The notes: generated by a model from the sequence alone, not told the origin. 64,000 nucleotides of DNA from Alphaproteobacteria bacterium (GCA_020632925.1 JACKER010000008.1:496001-560000); one strand, 5' to 3'. Shown: positions 37,019-45,833, counted from the first letter of the stretch. Program-made: numbers and translations.

Positions 37019-38376
37019 GCGTTCCGCCCTGGGTCCGCAACGCCACCGAGCCCACGCCCGACGAGATCGGGGGCCTGGTGGATCCGATCGAGCCCGAGCT
37101 CCTGCGCGCCGTGCGTCACGCGACGGCCCCGAGCTCCGCCGAGATCGCCCGGCTGCGTCCGCGCCCACAGGTGCTGGCAGCGCGACGCGGCGTGTCCCCG
37201 CTGTGGCTGGCCGCACCGGTGGCCGCCGTCCTGATGCTCCTCACCGCCCGCTGGGCCGTACCCACCACGCTCGAGGGCGCCCACGAGCACGGTGGGGTCA
37301 CGCTGCTCGTGGTCCAGCCGGGTGAGGAGCTGATGGTGCTCGAGGGTGTCGCCGTCCGCGGCGAGGGCAGCGCCGAGGTCGACGGCCGGACGGTGACGCT
37401 GCACGGCCAGCTGCGGATCGACGTCCGCGAGCCGACGAGCCTGGTGGTGGACGGCCGGACCCTCGAGGTCGAGCGGGCCGAGGTCCTGCTGGACGAGCAC
37501 ACCCTGACCGTGCTCTCGGGCTCGGTCCGGGACGGTGACCGCGCGCTGCGCCCCGGCGAGAGCTGGTCGTCCCCGCTGGCCCTCGTCACGCCGACGATCC
37601 CGCCGGAGCCCCAGCCCATCGCGACGGTAACCCTCCGCGATCCCGCTCCCGCTCCCCCTCCCGCTCCCGCTCCCGCTCCCGCTCCCGCTCCCGTCGCTCC
37701 CGCTCCCGCCCTCGTGCCCGTGCCCGTGCCCGTGCCCGAATCCGAGCCCGAACCCAGCACGGAACCCCTCGCAGTCGCCATCGCAGAGCCAGCCCCCGTA
37801 GCGGCCCCCGTAGCGGTCCCCGAGCCCGAGGCGACGGCCCCCGAGCCCGAACCCGAGCCCGAACCCGCCCAGCCGACGGTCGAGCCCGCCCCCGGCCGAG
37901 CCGCCCTGGACGACTGGCGCGCCGTCCTCGCCCAGCTCGAGCGCGACCCCGGCGACCAGCGGCGGGTGGCCCTCCTCGACGGGTACCGCGCCACCTGGCC
38001 CGACTCGCCCTTCGCACTCGAGGCCGAGGCGATGTCGCTGCTCGCCGCGACCCGGATCCGCCCGCCGGCCCAGGCCGTGAGCGAGCTCGAGCGCTGGCTC
38101 GGCGCGCACCCGAACGGACCGCGCGCCCTCGACCTGCACGCGTCCGCCGCCTACCTTTGGCGGGAGTCGCTCGGAGACTGCGGGCGTGCCGCTCCGCACG
38201 ACGCCGCGGTCGCCGCCTCCGCCACCGGAGCGCGCCAGGCCACGGCGGAGGCGCTGCTCGGCCTGTGTGCCCTGTCGTCGGGGAGCGAGTCCGGGCGGGC
38301 CCGGCTGCGCACGGTGGACACCGACCTGCTCGATCCCGCGCTGCGCCGCGCCGTCGAGGAGGCGCTCAGTCCTTGA
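37015..38376 (+). CDS. FecR-like membrane protein, probable anti-sigma/regulatory partner
   Basis: A 453-residue single-span protein. A cytoplasmic N-terminus of about 60 residues precedes one helix (LWLAAPVAAVLMLLTARW). A FecR-like beta domain follows (about 90-190: GVTLLVVQPGEELMVLEG, RGEGSAEVDGRTVTLHG, RPGESW), then a Pro-Ala/Pro-Val/Glu-Pro linker (about 205-300) and a helical TPR-like end (LLDGYRATWPDSPFALEAEA). Anti-sigma function is inferred from the GTGA coupling to the ECF gene; a zinc-finger motif is absent. Its own stop overlaps the next TTG. Confidence 0.72.
   Translation: MSVPPWVRNATEPTPDEIGGLVDPIEPELLRAVRHATAPSSAEIARLRPRPQVLAARRGVSPLWLAAPVAAVLMLLTARWAVPTTLEGAHEHGGVTLLVVQPGEELMVLEGVAVRGEGSAEVDGRTVTLHGQLRIDVREPTSLVVDGRTLEVERAEVLLDEHTLTVLSGSVRDGDRALRPGESWSSPLALVTPTIPPEPQPIATVTLRDPAPAPPPAPAPAPAPAPVAPAPALVPVPVPVPESEPEPSTEPLAVAIAEPAPVAAPVAVPEPEATAPEPEPEPEPAQPTVEPAPGRAALDDWRAVLAQLERDPGDQRRVALLDGYRATWPDSPFALEAEAMSLLAATRIRPPAQAVSELERWLGAHPNGPRALDLHASAAYLWRESLGDCGRAAPHDAAVAASATGARQATAEALLGLCALSSGSESGRARLRTVDTDLLDPALRRAVEEALSP
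37641..37738 (+). repeat. hexanucleotide tandem repeat inside the FecR-like gene
   Basis: Repeats of CCCGCT, then GTGCCC, encode alternating Pro-Ala and Pro-Val. The unit length is a multiple of three, so copy changes would alter the linker length without shifting the frame. Confidence 0.8.
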
Positions 38377-39233
38377 TCCTCTGGCTGGCCGTCGCGGACG
38401 CCGCTGAGCTCTGGTTCGTCCCCGATCCGCAGCTCGCGGACGAAGTGCGCGAGGCCACCGTGGCGGAGTGGCCGGAGGTCGAGCACGAGGTCGTGGTGGG
38501 CACCCGCCCCCCGCAGGCCGACGGATGGAGCTGGGACGGCCAACTGCTCACGGTGGACGCCGGCGCCACGCACCGCGAGGCCGACGCCTCCGACGCGCAC
38601 GTCGCGGTCCTGCTCGCGCGCACCTGGGCGATCCGCACCGAGTCGCGCACCTGGCGTCGCTGGGTGCCCGACCTGCCGCCGCCGCCCGCCCCCGCGCCGC
38701 TGCCGGACCTCGACCCACCCGTCCGCACGCCGCTGGTCGCGACCCTCGCCACCGTCGTCGGCGTCCGGTCGGCGCTCGGGCAGCCAGGCCTCGGCCAGAC
38801 GCTGCTCCTCGGGATCGAGGGCACGCTCGGGCCGGTCACGCTCTCGCTCGACAGCGGCGTGGGCCTGCTCCCCGAGACGCGGATGGAGGCCGGCGGGCCG
38901 TTCACGAGCGCCACCACCGGCTACCGCAGCCTGCAGGTGGACGGCGGGGCCCTGGGGGGCTCGCTCGGTCTCCGGAGCCCCGGGACCGTCTTCGTACAGG
39001 GGCGCGTCGGGTACCAGGAGCGGTGGGTGGTCAACGGGCTCGTCCGTGACCGCCGGGTGGTGGATCGGTACACCACGGCAGAACCGGCGTTCCCCGTGGC
39101 GTTCGGGGGCGGCGTACGCCTGGGTCTGCTGCGGCCCGCGCTGAGCGGCTGGTGGCGGACGACCCTCGAACGACCGCCCTCCTTCGGGCTGGATCTGGAG
39201 GTGGCGGTGGTGGCGCCGCAGATCGGGGGATAA
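38373..39233 (+). CDS. hypothetical exported protein, possible outer-membrane beta barrel
   Basis: A 286-residue protein whose TTG start overlaps the preceding stop (TTGA) and gives a short signal (LILWLAVADAAEL). A Pro-rich linker (PDLPPPPAPAPLPDLDPP) near residue 110 precedes a C-terminal region of alternating hydrophobic strands ending LDLEVAVVAPQIGG, suggestive of a small barrel. No family is recognised. It is third in the sigma operon. Confidence 0.6.
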   Translation: MILWLAVADAAELWFVPDPQLADEVREATVAEWPEVEHEVVVGTRPPQADGWSWDGQLLTVDAGATHREADASDAHVAVLLARTWAIRTESRTWRRWVPDLPPPPAPAPLPDLDPPVRTPLVATLATVVGVRSALGQPGLGQTLLLGIEGTLGPVTLSLDSGVGLLPETRMEAGGPFTSATTGYRSLQVDGGALGGSLGLRSPGTVFVQGRVGYQERWVVNGLVRDRRVVDRYTTAEPAFPVAFGGGVRLGLLRPALSGWWRTTLERPPSFGLDLEVAVVAPQIGG

Positions 39234-39271
39234 CGTTCCGGGGTTCGAGGGTTCGCACCCCAGGAGGTTCC

Positions 39272-39805
39272 ATGTTCGCCCTGCTGTTCGCGCTCCAGTC
39301 CTTCGCCGACGCCGCCGAGCTGTCCGGCGTGAACGTCCCCGACACGGCCACCGTGGGCGGTCAGCAGCTGGTGCTCAACGGCCTCGGCCTGCGCGAGAAG
39401 TTCTTCTTCGACATCTATGTCGGCGGGCTCTACCTCCCGAGCAAGACCTCCGACTGGAAGGCCGCGATCGAGATGGACGGCGCCAAGCGGATCACCATGA
39501 ACTTCGTGTACAGCGAGGTCTCGCTCGACAAGCTCCTCGAGGCGTACAAGGAGGGGCTCGAGAGCAACTCGTACGCCGCCAACCAGGGCGCGAACTTCGA
39601 GAAGTTCTTCGGCTGGATGGAGACGATGAAGTCCGGCGATTCGATGGTGTTCGACTACGTCCCCGGCACGGGCACGACGGTCACCGTGAAGGGCCAGGTC
39701 AAGGGCACCATCGCCGACGCGGACTTCATGAAGGCGCTGTGGGCGGTGTACATCGGCGATCACCCGCCGACCAACGCGCTCAAGTCGGGGATGATGAAGG
39801 GCTGA
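39272..39805 (+). CDS. chalcone isomerase-like exported protein
   Basis: A 177-residue protein with a short signal (MFALLFALQSFADAAEL) after a strong CAGGAGG site. The mature part matches the bacterial chalcone isomerase-like family: LVLNGLGLREKFFFDIYVGGLYLP, ITMNFVYSEVSLDKLLEAYKEG and VTVKGQVKGTIADADFMKALWAVYIGDHPP (each in part). Plant-type flavonoid chemistry is not implied; the bacterial members may bind fatty acids. A hairpin follows. Confidence 0.85.
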   Translation: MFALLFALQSFADAAELSGVNVPDTATVGGQQLVLNGLGLREKFFFDIYVGGLYLPSKTSDWKAAIEMDGAKRITMNFVYSEVSLDKLLEAYKEGLESNSYAANQGANFEKFFGWMETMKSGDSMVFDYVPGTGTTVTVKGQVKGTIADADFMKALWAVYIGDHPPTNALKSGMMKG

Positions 39806-39815
39806 CGGCCCCGTG

Positions 39816-39842
39816 GCGGGAGCCCCGGCGAGAGGCTCCCGC
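39816..39842. terminator. perfect 9-bp hairpin after chalcone isomerase-like gene
   Basis: Arms GCGGGAGCC and GGCTCCCGC with a nine-base loop lie between two convergent stop codons, so the structure could act on both strands. No T-run. Confidence 0.6.
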
Positions 39843-39847
39843 GACGC

Positions 39848-40189
39848 TCAGACGGTCCCGTACAACCTCAGGATGCGCGCGGCGTCCGACCCGAAGTGCG
39901 CGCGCACCACGAGGAAGCCCTCGAGCGTCTTGTTCGCGCGGATGTTCAGCTGCAGGAACTCCTCGCTGTTCCGCACGTCGTCGAGCTTGTCCTGGACGCC
40001 GCGGACCAGCACGAAGCCGTTGAGCGACCCGCCGTAGGCCCCGAGCAACACGGGCTCGAAGCTCGCGATGTGCCCCTCGGCGTGCAGGCGGACCAGGTAC
40101 TGGAGCATCTCGCCCCACAGCTCCACGGCCTGGGGATCACGCCCCGGCACCACCCGATTCCACCCGATCAACAGCCCGGCGTCCGCCAT
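39848..40189 (-). CDS. conserved hypothetical protein, 113 aa
   Basis: A small soluble protein with a CAGGAGG ribosome site. Segments LLIGWNRVVPGRDPQAVELW, GHIASFEPVLLGAYGGSLNG and VLVRGVQDKLDDVRNSEEFL suggest a ferredoxin-like alpha/beta fold (dimeric alpha-beta barrel). Similar hypothetical proteins are common, to my memory, but none has a known role. It is downstream of the TPR-like gene by 20 bases and probably in the same transcript. Confidence 0.75.
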   Translation of the reverse strand: MADAGLLIGWNRVVPGRDPQAVELWGEMLQYLVRLHAEGHIASFEPVLLGAYGGSLNGFVLVRGVQDKLDDVRNSEEFLQLNIRANKTLEGFLVVRAHFGSDAARILRLYGTV

Positions 40190-40209
40190 GCATCCTCCTG
40201 GCGCGCAGT

Positions 40210-40899
40210 CTACCCCAGGTGCAGCGACGGTCGCGGCATCCGCTCTCGGATGAAGCGCATCGCCGACGCCTCGTCCTCGAGCCAGGCGCGGTACCCGAGG
40301 CCCGCGAGCTCGGGGAGGTGCCGCGCCGCCTGGCGGTAGGCGCGCTCGCCGGGGTCGTCGGGGACCTCGCCGGTCGTCGAGCCGCGCAGGCCCCGGAAGA
40401 ACGTGGACTGCGGGCCCATCGACACGCTGATGCGCTGGCTCGCCACCGCCTTCACCAGCAGGAGCCACGGCCGCTCGGCCGCGTTCGGCGAGCACAGCTC
40501 CAGCCCGTGGTCGGTGTGGGCGATGCCGCGGCTCCAGCGCCGCTGCCGCAGGTCGATCTCCGCGAGCGCGAGGTAGAGCCAGATCCGGTCCGGCTGGTAC
40601 ATCAGCGCCTTCTCGAAGAGGTCGCGCGCCGCCGCGGTCTCGGACAGGTGCAGATCGAGGATCTGACCGCGCAGGGTCATCAGGACGGCGAGCTCCGCCC
40701 GGTCGGAGGTCAGCGCTTCGAGCTGCCCCAGGCAGGTCGCCGCTTCCCGCCAGATGCGCAGCTCGAGCGAGGCACGGACCATCCCGCGCCAGGCGCTCAC
40801 ATCGGCGGGCTCGAGCTCGATGGCCTCCCTGAAGGACGCCAGCGCCGCGGCGGGGTTGCGCGCTCGGAGGAACGCCTGACCGGCCTCGACCGCGCCCAT
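40210..40899 (-). CDS. TPR-like protein
   Basis: A 229-residue protein with two or three TPR-type helical pairs: GQAFLRARNPAAALASFREA, AIELEPADVSAWRGMVRASL (overlapping halves) and DLFEKALMYQPDRIWLYLAL. No signal peptide is seen. Its ATG overlaps the stop of the MopE-repeat lipoprotein (TGATG), so the two are coupled. Likely a scaffold; partner unknown. Confidence 0.78.
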   Translation of the reverse strand: MGAVEAGQAFLRARNPAAALASFREAIELEPADVSAWRGMVRASLELRIWREAATCLGQLEALTSDRAELAVLMTLRGQILDLHLSETAAARDLFEKALMYQPDRIWLYLALAEIDLRQRRWSRGIAHTDHGLELCSPNAAERPWLLLVKAVASQRISVSMGPQSTFFRGLRGSTTGEVPDDPGERAYRQAARHLPELAGLGYRAWLEDEASAMRFIRERMPRPSLHLG

Positions 40900-43247
40900 C
40901 AGGGAGGGCTCAGCCACATCCAGGCCACGTCGCCCTGGCCCGACGCGTTCTGCGCCGAGACCGCGATGCCGACACGGTCGTCGTCGACGTACACCGAGAC
41001 CCCCGTGGGAGCGCCCGAGGGTGGACTGTACCCGAGGTTCACGAACGTCGGGTTGGCGGGGCTGCCGTACTGCAGCCACACGGTGTCGTTGTCGAGGATG
41101 GCGACGGCGTACACGTCGGTGCCCTTGACCGCCACGTCGAGCGTGTTCCCGATCCCGACGGGGCTCTTGAGCTGCGTGGTCGGCAGCCGCCCCGCGTTCG
41201 CGAACAGCGGGATGTCCGCCGCGGGACCCGACGTGTCGCGGACGTAGGCCCGGCGCGTGTTGTCCAGCAGCGCGATGTACCCGCCGTCGTTGTCGCCGTA
41301 GAGGTACTGCTCCACGTCCGTGAACGACGGATCCTGGAACATGGCGGGCACCGACGTGAGCAGCAGCTGGTCGCAGTTCTGCAGCGTCAGGCAGGTCTCG
41401 ACGGTGGTGGTGGTCGGCGTCCCCACCACCGGCTCGGCGGTGAAGAAACAGGCGTTGCCTCCGTCGGTGGTGTGTGCCGAGGAGATGCCGCCACCGGGAG
41501 GCCAGTACACCTCGTGGACCAACGACGCGGGCTGGCTCGCCTGGTTCTGCGTGCCGCAGGAGACGGCGAAGGGACCGCCGTTGGCGTCCACGATCACGTC
41601 CACGTTGTTCGCCGTGTACGTGATGAGGTCGGGGTCGGTGCCGTCGACCTGGTCGAACTGCGACTCTGCGCTCCAGACGCCGTAGGTCTGCTGGAACTCG
41701 AGCTTCGAGACGTACAGGTACGAGTAGTACAGCGGCGGGTCGTTGGACGTGGCCGCCGCCACGAACACCGCGTCCTCGGAGGCCGGCGACACGTCGACGT
41801 CGATCCGGTTGCGGAGGTGCAGCGGCGTGAACCCGAACTTCCACACCGCGCCGGTGTGGGACGTGGGCGGGAGCCCACCGACCGCGCGCGCCGGGTCGAA
41901 CAACAGCGAGGGGCCGTAGTCCGGGATCCAGTCGACGGCGGTGAACGTCTTGAAGTTCCGCGCGCCCACGATGATCAGGTACTTGCCCGCGACGTGCACG
42001 ATCTCGGGGTTCGTCGGGTACTCCCAGGAGTACAGGGGCTGCGGGTTGGTGCCGCCGTCCTTGCCGCCCCACTCGGCCAGGTTGGGGTCGAGGTTGCAGT
42101 CCTGGTCCGCCCCGCCGAGGTCCTCGAGCGCGTTCGGATGGACGGTGCCGTCGGAGTCGTCACAGTCACCGAGCTGCGGCGTCGTCCAGCCGTCGCTCGC
42201 CCACGACGAGATCCGACCTTCGTACCCCCAGGCCTCCGCGTAGTCGTTCATCGCGTCGAGGGTGGTCGGCGTCCCCCGGCCGTCGGGCATGTACCCGTCG
42301 GCGTCGCCGTCGTAGTCGTTGTCGCCCGCGCAGTCGGCGTCGATGCCGTCGTACGGCAGGTCGGTGGCGCCCGGGTACACCGTGGCCGCGGTGGCCACGT
42401 CCGGGATGTTCCGGTAGGCGATGATCCCGTCGGCGCAGTCGCGGAACGGATCGGCGTCGACATAGAACGGAGGCGGGTCGGCGCCGTAGTACTTGTTGAT
42501 GTAGAAGGCGTACTGCGCCTCCCAGCCGGGCTCCATGAAGCCGTCGCCGTCCTGGTCGTAGTCGTTCTGGTCGTCGCAGTTCGCGTCGACCCCGTCGTAA
42601 TAGGGGTCGTTGGCGATGCCCGGGTTCACCTCGTCCTGGTTGTCCTCGCAGTCGTGCGCCTGGGCGGGGCCGGAGCCGCCGGGACCCCAGTTCGCGGCGT
42701 CCGCGGAGAACCCGTTGTCGTCGATGTACTGCTGGAGGAGCGCCGCCACGTCACCGCTGCCGCCCGGGACCTTGTCGGGGTAGTACCCGTCCTGGTCGGC
42801 GTCGAAGTCGTTGTCGCGCTGACAGTCCCCGTCGATGCCGTCGTAGAACTTCTCGATCGCCCGCGACGGGTCCGGGTAGATGCTCTTGTCGGCGTCGTTG
42901 CAGTCCACGGCCTTCTGCTCGCCGTTCTGGAGCGTGTACTGCGTGGGGTACGGGATGTCGCCCGGGAGCGCCTCGTACTCTTCCTTCGAGATACCGGGGA
43001 AGCCGTCCTGGTCCACGTCGAAGAGGTCCAGCCCCTCGAGGTCGCAGTCGTTGTCGATGCGGTCGTAGGGGATCTCGTCGAGACCGGGGGAGCGGTTCGG
43101 GTCGGTGGGCGCGCAGTCACCCTGCTCGATCGAGTACCCGTCGCCGTCCTCGTCGATCTCCTCGAGCCGCTGTTGGAGCTTGTTGCTCCCCAGCCACGTA
43201 CATCCCGTGGCGAGCAGCCCAAGCCATACGAAGGGACGGACCCTCAT
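40899..43247 (-). CDS. lipoprotein with MopE-type metal-binding repeats
   Basis: A 782-residue lipoprotein (MRVRPFVWLGLLATGC). Residues 20-390 carry five repeats of the type DxDGDGY...DCxDxxxxxxPGxxExxYDGIDxDC, as in the putative metal-binding motif family related to MopE. The C-terminal 390 residues look like a propeller (KYLIIVGARNFKTF, DAVFVAAATSNDPPLYYSYL, VYAVAILDNDTVWLQYGS). The start with GGAGG nine bases upstream is preferred; an ATG three codons earlier sits almost on the ribosome site. A role in binding calcium or copper outside the cell is inferred. Confidence 0.8.
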   Translation of the reverse strand: MRVRPFVWLGLLATGCTWLGSNKLQQRLEEIDEDGDGYSIEQGDCAPTDPNRSPGLDEIPYDRIDNDCDLEGLDLFDVDQDGFPGISKEEYEALPGDIPYPTQYTLQNGEQKAVDCNDADKSIYPDPSRAIEKFYDGIDGDCQRDNDFDADQDGYYPDKVPGGSGDVAALLQQYIDDNGFSADAANWGPGGSGPAQAHDCEDNQDEVNPGIANDPYYDGVDANCDDQNDYDQDGDGFMEPGWEAQYAFYINKYYGADPPPFYVDADPFRDCADGIIAYRNIPDVATAATVYPGATDLPYDGIDADCAGDNDYDGDADGYMPDGRGTPTTLDAMNDYAEAWGYEGRISSWASDGWTTPQLGDCDDSDGTVHPNALEDLGGADQDCNLDPNLAEWGGKDGGTNPQPLYSWEYPTNPEIVHVAGKYLIIVGARNFKTFTAVDWIPDYGPSLLFDPARAVGGLPPTSHTGAVWKFGFTPLHLRNRIDVDVSPASEDAVFVAAATSNDPPLYYSYLYVSKLEFQQTYGVWSAESQFDQVDGTDPDLITYTANNVDVIVDANGGPFAVSCGTQNQASQPASLVHEVYWPPGGGISSAHTTDGGNACFFTAEPVVGTPTTTTVETCLTLQNCDQLLLTSVPAMFQDPSFTDVEQYLYGDNDGGYIALLDNTRRAYVRDTSGPAADIPLFANAGRLPTTQLKSPVGIGNTLDVAVKGTDVYAVAILDNDTVWLQYGSPANPTFVNLGYSPPSGAPTGVSVYVDDDRVGIAVSAQNASGQGDVAWMWLSPP

Positions 43248-43294
43248 CGCGTTCATCCTCCGTCCGACACGTTACCATTCGCGCCGGCCCGGCG

Positions 43295-44371
43295 TCAGCG
43301 TCCCCGCAGCCCTTCTTGCGTGGTCGTGGACCGACCGGGCAGCTCGAGCCAGACGACGGCCCCGGCGCCGTCCTCGCGACCGGCTCCAGCCGCGCCTCCG
43401 TGGGTCTCGGCGATCCGCCTCACCAACGCCAGACCGAGCCCCTGACCTCCCCTGGGAGCCCCCTGCCCCCGGTGGAAGGGCTGGAACGCCTCCTCCTCGG
43501 TGCCGGGCTCGAAGCCGGGCCCGTCGTCGACGACCTCGAAGCGCACGTGACGACTGCCCCCGCGCACGCGAAGCGCCACCGGGCGGCCCCCGTGTCGGAC
43601 GGCGTTGTCCAGCAGCAGGGAGAGCGCCCGCGCGAGCAGCGTGGGGTCCGCGGTGACGCTGCACGGCAGCGGGAGGTCGAGGACGTCGAGCGGCACACCG
43701 GCGAGCTCCAGCGCCCGCGTCGCGACCTCGCCAGCATCGAGCTCGGTCGGGCTCACGGCCTCGAAGTCGATCCGGGCCGCGGCGAGGAGGTCGCCCACCA
43801 ACAGGTCCATCCCGTCGACCTCGGCCTGCAACCGGTCGTACGCGTCGGGTGGCGCCTCGCCCTCCCGCATGAGCTCGACGAGCACGCGGACGCGACCGAG
43901 CGGGCTGCGCAGCTCGTGCGAGACGGCGGCCATGAGCGCGCGCTGGTCCTGGAGCTGCCGGGCGACGCGATCCGCCATGCCCCGCAGCGTCTGTGCGACC
44001 TCGCCGACCTCGCCGTCGCTCTGCGGGATCTCGGCGCGCGCGTCCAGCCGCCCGTCGCGGAGGCGGTGGGCGACGCGCGCGAGGTCCATCACCGGGCGCG
44101 CCACGCGGAAGGTCGCGACCCAGGCGAGCGGCCACATGATGACCAACAGCAGCGCGACGACCAGCGCGCCATGGACCACGCTCCCGGCCGTGGCGTGCAG
44201 CGCGAACCCGCCGATCAGGCCCAGGAACAGCGCAGCCACCAGGAAGAGCTGGACCTTGCGGTGCAGCCCGCGCGCCACGAGCCAGGGCAGCGGTGGTCGC
44301 CGACGTGGTGGACCCCGGTGGTCGTGCCCGTGCCACGGGGGGTGGTGGTGACGTCGCCAGGGCGGGCTCAC
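43295..44371 (-). CDS. sensor histidine kinase with His-rich N-terminus
   Basis: A 358-residue kinase. The N-terminus is His/Pro-rich (WRRHHHPPWHGHDHRGPP). Two helices (about 40-58 and 66-86) are joined by a loop of only about seven residues, so there is almost no periplasmic sensor. HAMP follows (VARPVMDLARVAHRL), then the H-box AAVSHELRSPLGRVRV (about 147), N-box LLLDNAVRHGG, DDGPGFEPG and GGQGLGLALV. The GTG overlaps the response regulator stop (GTGA). Its cognate regulator is the preceding gene. The His-rich start suggests metal binding. Confidence 0.92.
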   Translation of the reverse strand: MSPPWRRHHHPPWHGHDHRGPPRRRPPLPWLVARGLHRKVQLFLVAALFLGLIGGFALHATAGSVVHGALVVALLLVIMWPLAWVATFRVARPVMDLARVAHRLRDGRLDARAEIPQSDGEVGEVAQTLRGMADRVARQLQDQRALMAAVSHELRSPLGRVRVLVELMREGEAPPDAYDRLQAEVDGMDLLVGDLLAAARIDFEAVSPTELDAGEVATRALELAGVPLDVLDLPLPCSVTADPTLLARALSLLLDNAVRHGGRPVALRVRGGSRHVRFEVVDDGPGFEPGTEEEAFQPFHRGQGAPRGGQGLGLALVRRIAETHGGAAGAGREDGAGAVVWLELPGRSTTTQEGLRGR

Positions 44372-45054
44372 CCGGGCTCCTTGACCAGCACGTAGCCGGC
44401 GCCGCGCACCGTCTTGAGGCGGCGCGGGTCCCGCGCGTCGTCGCCGAGCTTCGCGCGCAGGTGGGAGACGTGCACGTCCACCGTGCGGTCCGAGACGTGC
44501 GTCTCGCCGCGGCCCGCGGCCTCCCACAGCGCGTCGCGGGGGACGACCCGTCCGGCCCGCTCGGCCAGCGCGAGCAGCAGGTCGAACTCGAGCGCGGTGA
44601 GCGAGAGCGTGTCCGCGCCCACCCGAGCGACGCGAGCCGCCGGGTCGATCTCGAGGTCGCCGACCACCAGCCGCTGCTCGGGCTCCCGGGGCGCGGTCCG
44701 CCGGAGCACGGCGCGGATCCGGGCGAGCAGCTCGCGGGGATAGACCGGCTTGGCGAGGTAGTCGTCGGCGCCGAGCTCGAGGCCGACCACCCGATCGGTC
44801 TCGTCGCCCCGGGCCGTCAGCATCAGGACCGGGAGCGCGCTCGTCGCGCGGAGGCGGCGCAGCACGTCGAGCCCGTCGAGGCCCGGCATCATCACGTCGA
44901 GCACGACGGCGTCGAAGCCGCCGCCCTCGAGCGCCTTCAGCCCCCGGGCGCCGTCGGGCGCGTTGGTGAGCAGCACGTCGTGCGGGCGGAGGTAGGCGGC
45001 GAGCAGCTCGGCGAGCTGCGGGTCGTCGTCGATCATGAGGACCCGTACCGGCAC
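44368..45054 (-). CDS. OmpR/PhoB-family response regulator
   Basis: A 228-residue regulator starting at GTG. The receiver has the acidic pair in LMIDDDPQL, phospho-acceptor in VVLDVMMPG, Thr in LMLTARG and Lys in DDYLAKPVYP. The C-terminal winged helix (LTALEFDLLLALAERAGRVV, HVSHLRAKLGDD, RLKTVRGAGYVLV) is standard. It controls DNA in response to the kinase in the next gene, and probably its own operon, which also holds the Spy-like protein and the 44-residue peptide. Confidence 0.94.
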   Translation of the reverse strand: MPVRVLMIDDDPQLAELLAAYLRPHDVLLTNAPDGARGLKALEGGGFDAVVLDVMMPGLDGLDVLRRLRATSALPVLMLTARGDETDRVVGLELGADDYLAKPVYPRELLARIRAVLRRTAPREPEQRLVVGDLEIDPAARVARVGADTLSLTALEFDLLLALAERAGRVVPRDALWEAAGRGETHVSDRTVDVHVSHLRAKLGDDARDPRRLKTVRGAGYVLVKEPG

Positions 45055-45075
45055 CTGCCCTCCGCCCGGCCGCCG

Positions 45076-45210
45076 TCACTCGGACGGAGCGGCCTGCTCC
45101 GAACGCTGACAGTGGCCGACGTGCCCCATCATCTCGTGAACGCCCGAGGAGTAGCCCCAGAACGCGCCCGCGGCGAGGATCGCGGCGAGCAGCAGACGCG
45201 GCCCCCTCAC
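45076..45210 (-). CDS. 44-residue His/Met/Cys-rich membrane peptide
   Basis: A short gene whose GTG overlaps the stop of the Spy-like gene (GTGA) and which ends 22 bases before the response regulator start. It encodes one N-terminal helix (PRLLLAAILAAGAFWGY) and a C-terminal tail HEMMGHVGHC at residues 25-34, rich in potential copper or zinc ligands. The tight overlap supports that it is translated. No family is recognised. A role as a metal-binding accessory of the adjacent two-component system is inferred. Confidence 0.65.
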   Translation of the reverse strand: MRGPRLLLAAILAAGAFWGYSSGVHEMMGHVGHCQRSEQAAPSE

Positions 45211-45731
45211 AGCTGCCATCCGGCGCGGTCGGCGCGCGAGAGCAGATCGGCGGCGGCCTCGCGCTGCTCCTCGTCGAGCACCGCGTGGACCTGCTTGAGC
45301 GCCGAGACCACCTCGCGCCGGGTGCGGCGCAGGTCCTCGTCCCAGCGGGCGAACAGCGCGTCGAGCGCGGCGTCGTCCACCTGCTCGCCGCGGAACGCTC
45401 CCGCGAGCTCGTCGCGACCGCCCTTCACGTCGTCACCGAACGCGTGGACGGAGCGCCGCAGGTCGGCCAGCGCGTGGTCGACGATTCCCTCCTGGTCCTC
45501 GTCGATGCGCAGCTTGCGCTTGAGCACCTCGGCCATCGCGCGGCCCGCCCCCTCGCGGAACCGGCGCGGATCGCGCGGCCCCTCCCACGACTGGTGGCGC
45601 CAGCGACCGTGGGGCCCACCGCGGAAGCCGTGGTGGTGGTGGGCCCAGCCGCCGTGGCAGCCTCCGCGCGAGCCCTTCAGCACGCCCACCAGCCCGATCA
45701 TGCACACCGTCCCGAACAAGAAGCCGAACAA
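45207..45731 (-). CDS. Spy/CpxP-like small membrane-anchored protein, His-rich
   Basis: A 174-residue protein with a TTG start six bases after GGGAGG. An N-terminal helix (GFLFGTVCMIGLVGVL) is followed by a His/Gly-rich stretch (CHGGWAHHHHGFRGGPHGRW) and an all-helical, charged region (DLRRSVHAFGDDVKGGRDEL, QVHAVLDEEQREAAADLL) like the heavy-metal resistance/Spy family; LDEEQREAAADLL replaces the LTxxQ motif. It heads the operon with the 44-residue peptide, regulator and kinase, the layout of CpxP-CpxR-CpxA-like or metal-responsive systems. Confidence 0.8.
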   Translation of the reverse strand: MFGFLFGTVCMIGLVGVLKGSRGGCHGGWAHHHHGFRGGPHGRWRHQSWEGPRDPRRFREGAGRAMAEVLKRKLRIDEDQEGIVDHALADLRRSVHAFGDDVKGGRDELAGAFRGEQVDDAALDALFARWDEDLRRTRREVVSALKQVHAVLDEEQREAAADLLSRADRAGWQL

Positions 45732-45833
45732 CGGACACCTCCCGTGTCCACAGGGTCACCACCGCACGTGAAGCTCCGGTCGAGCCCTCCGTGAAGAAGT
45801 GCGAAGTCGGCGGCCGGTGGGTATCAGGGCCGC

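Noticed and set aside
37641..37738. Pro-Ala repeat as phase-variable switch
   Set aside because: Unit length is six bases, so copy changes keep the frame and cannot switch the gene off; it is kept only as a length-variation observation.
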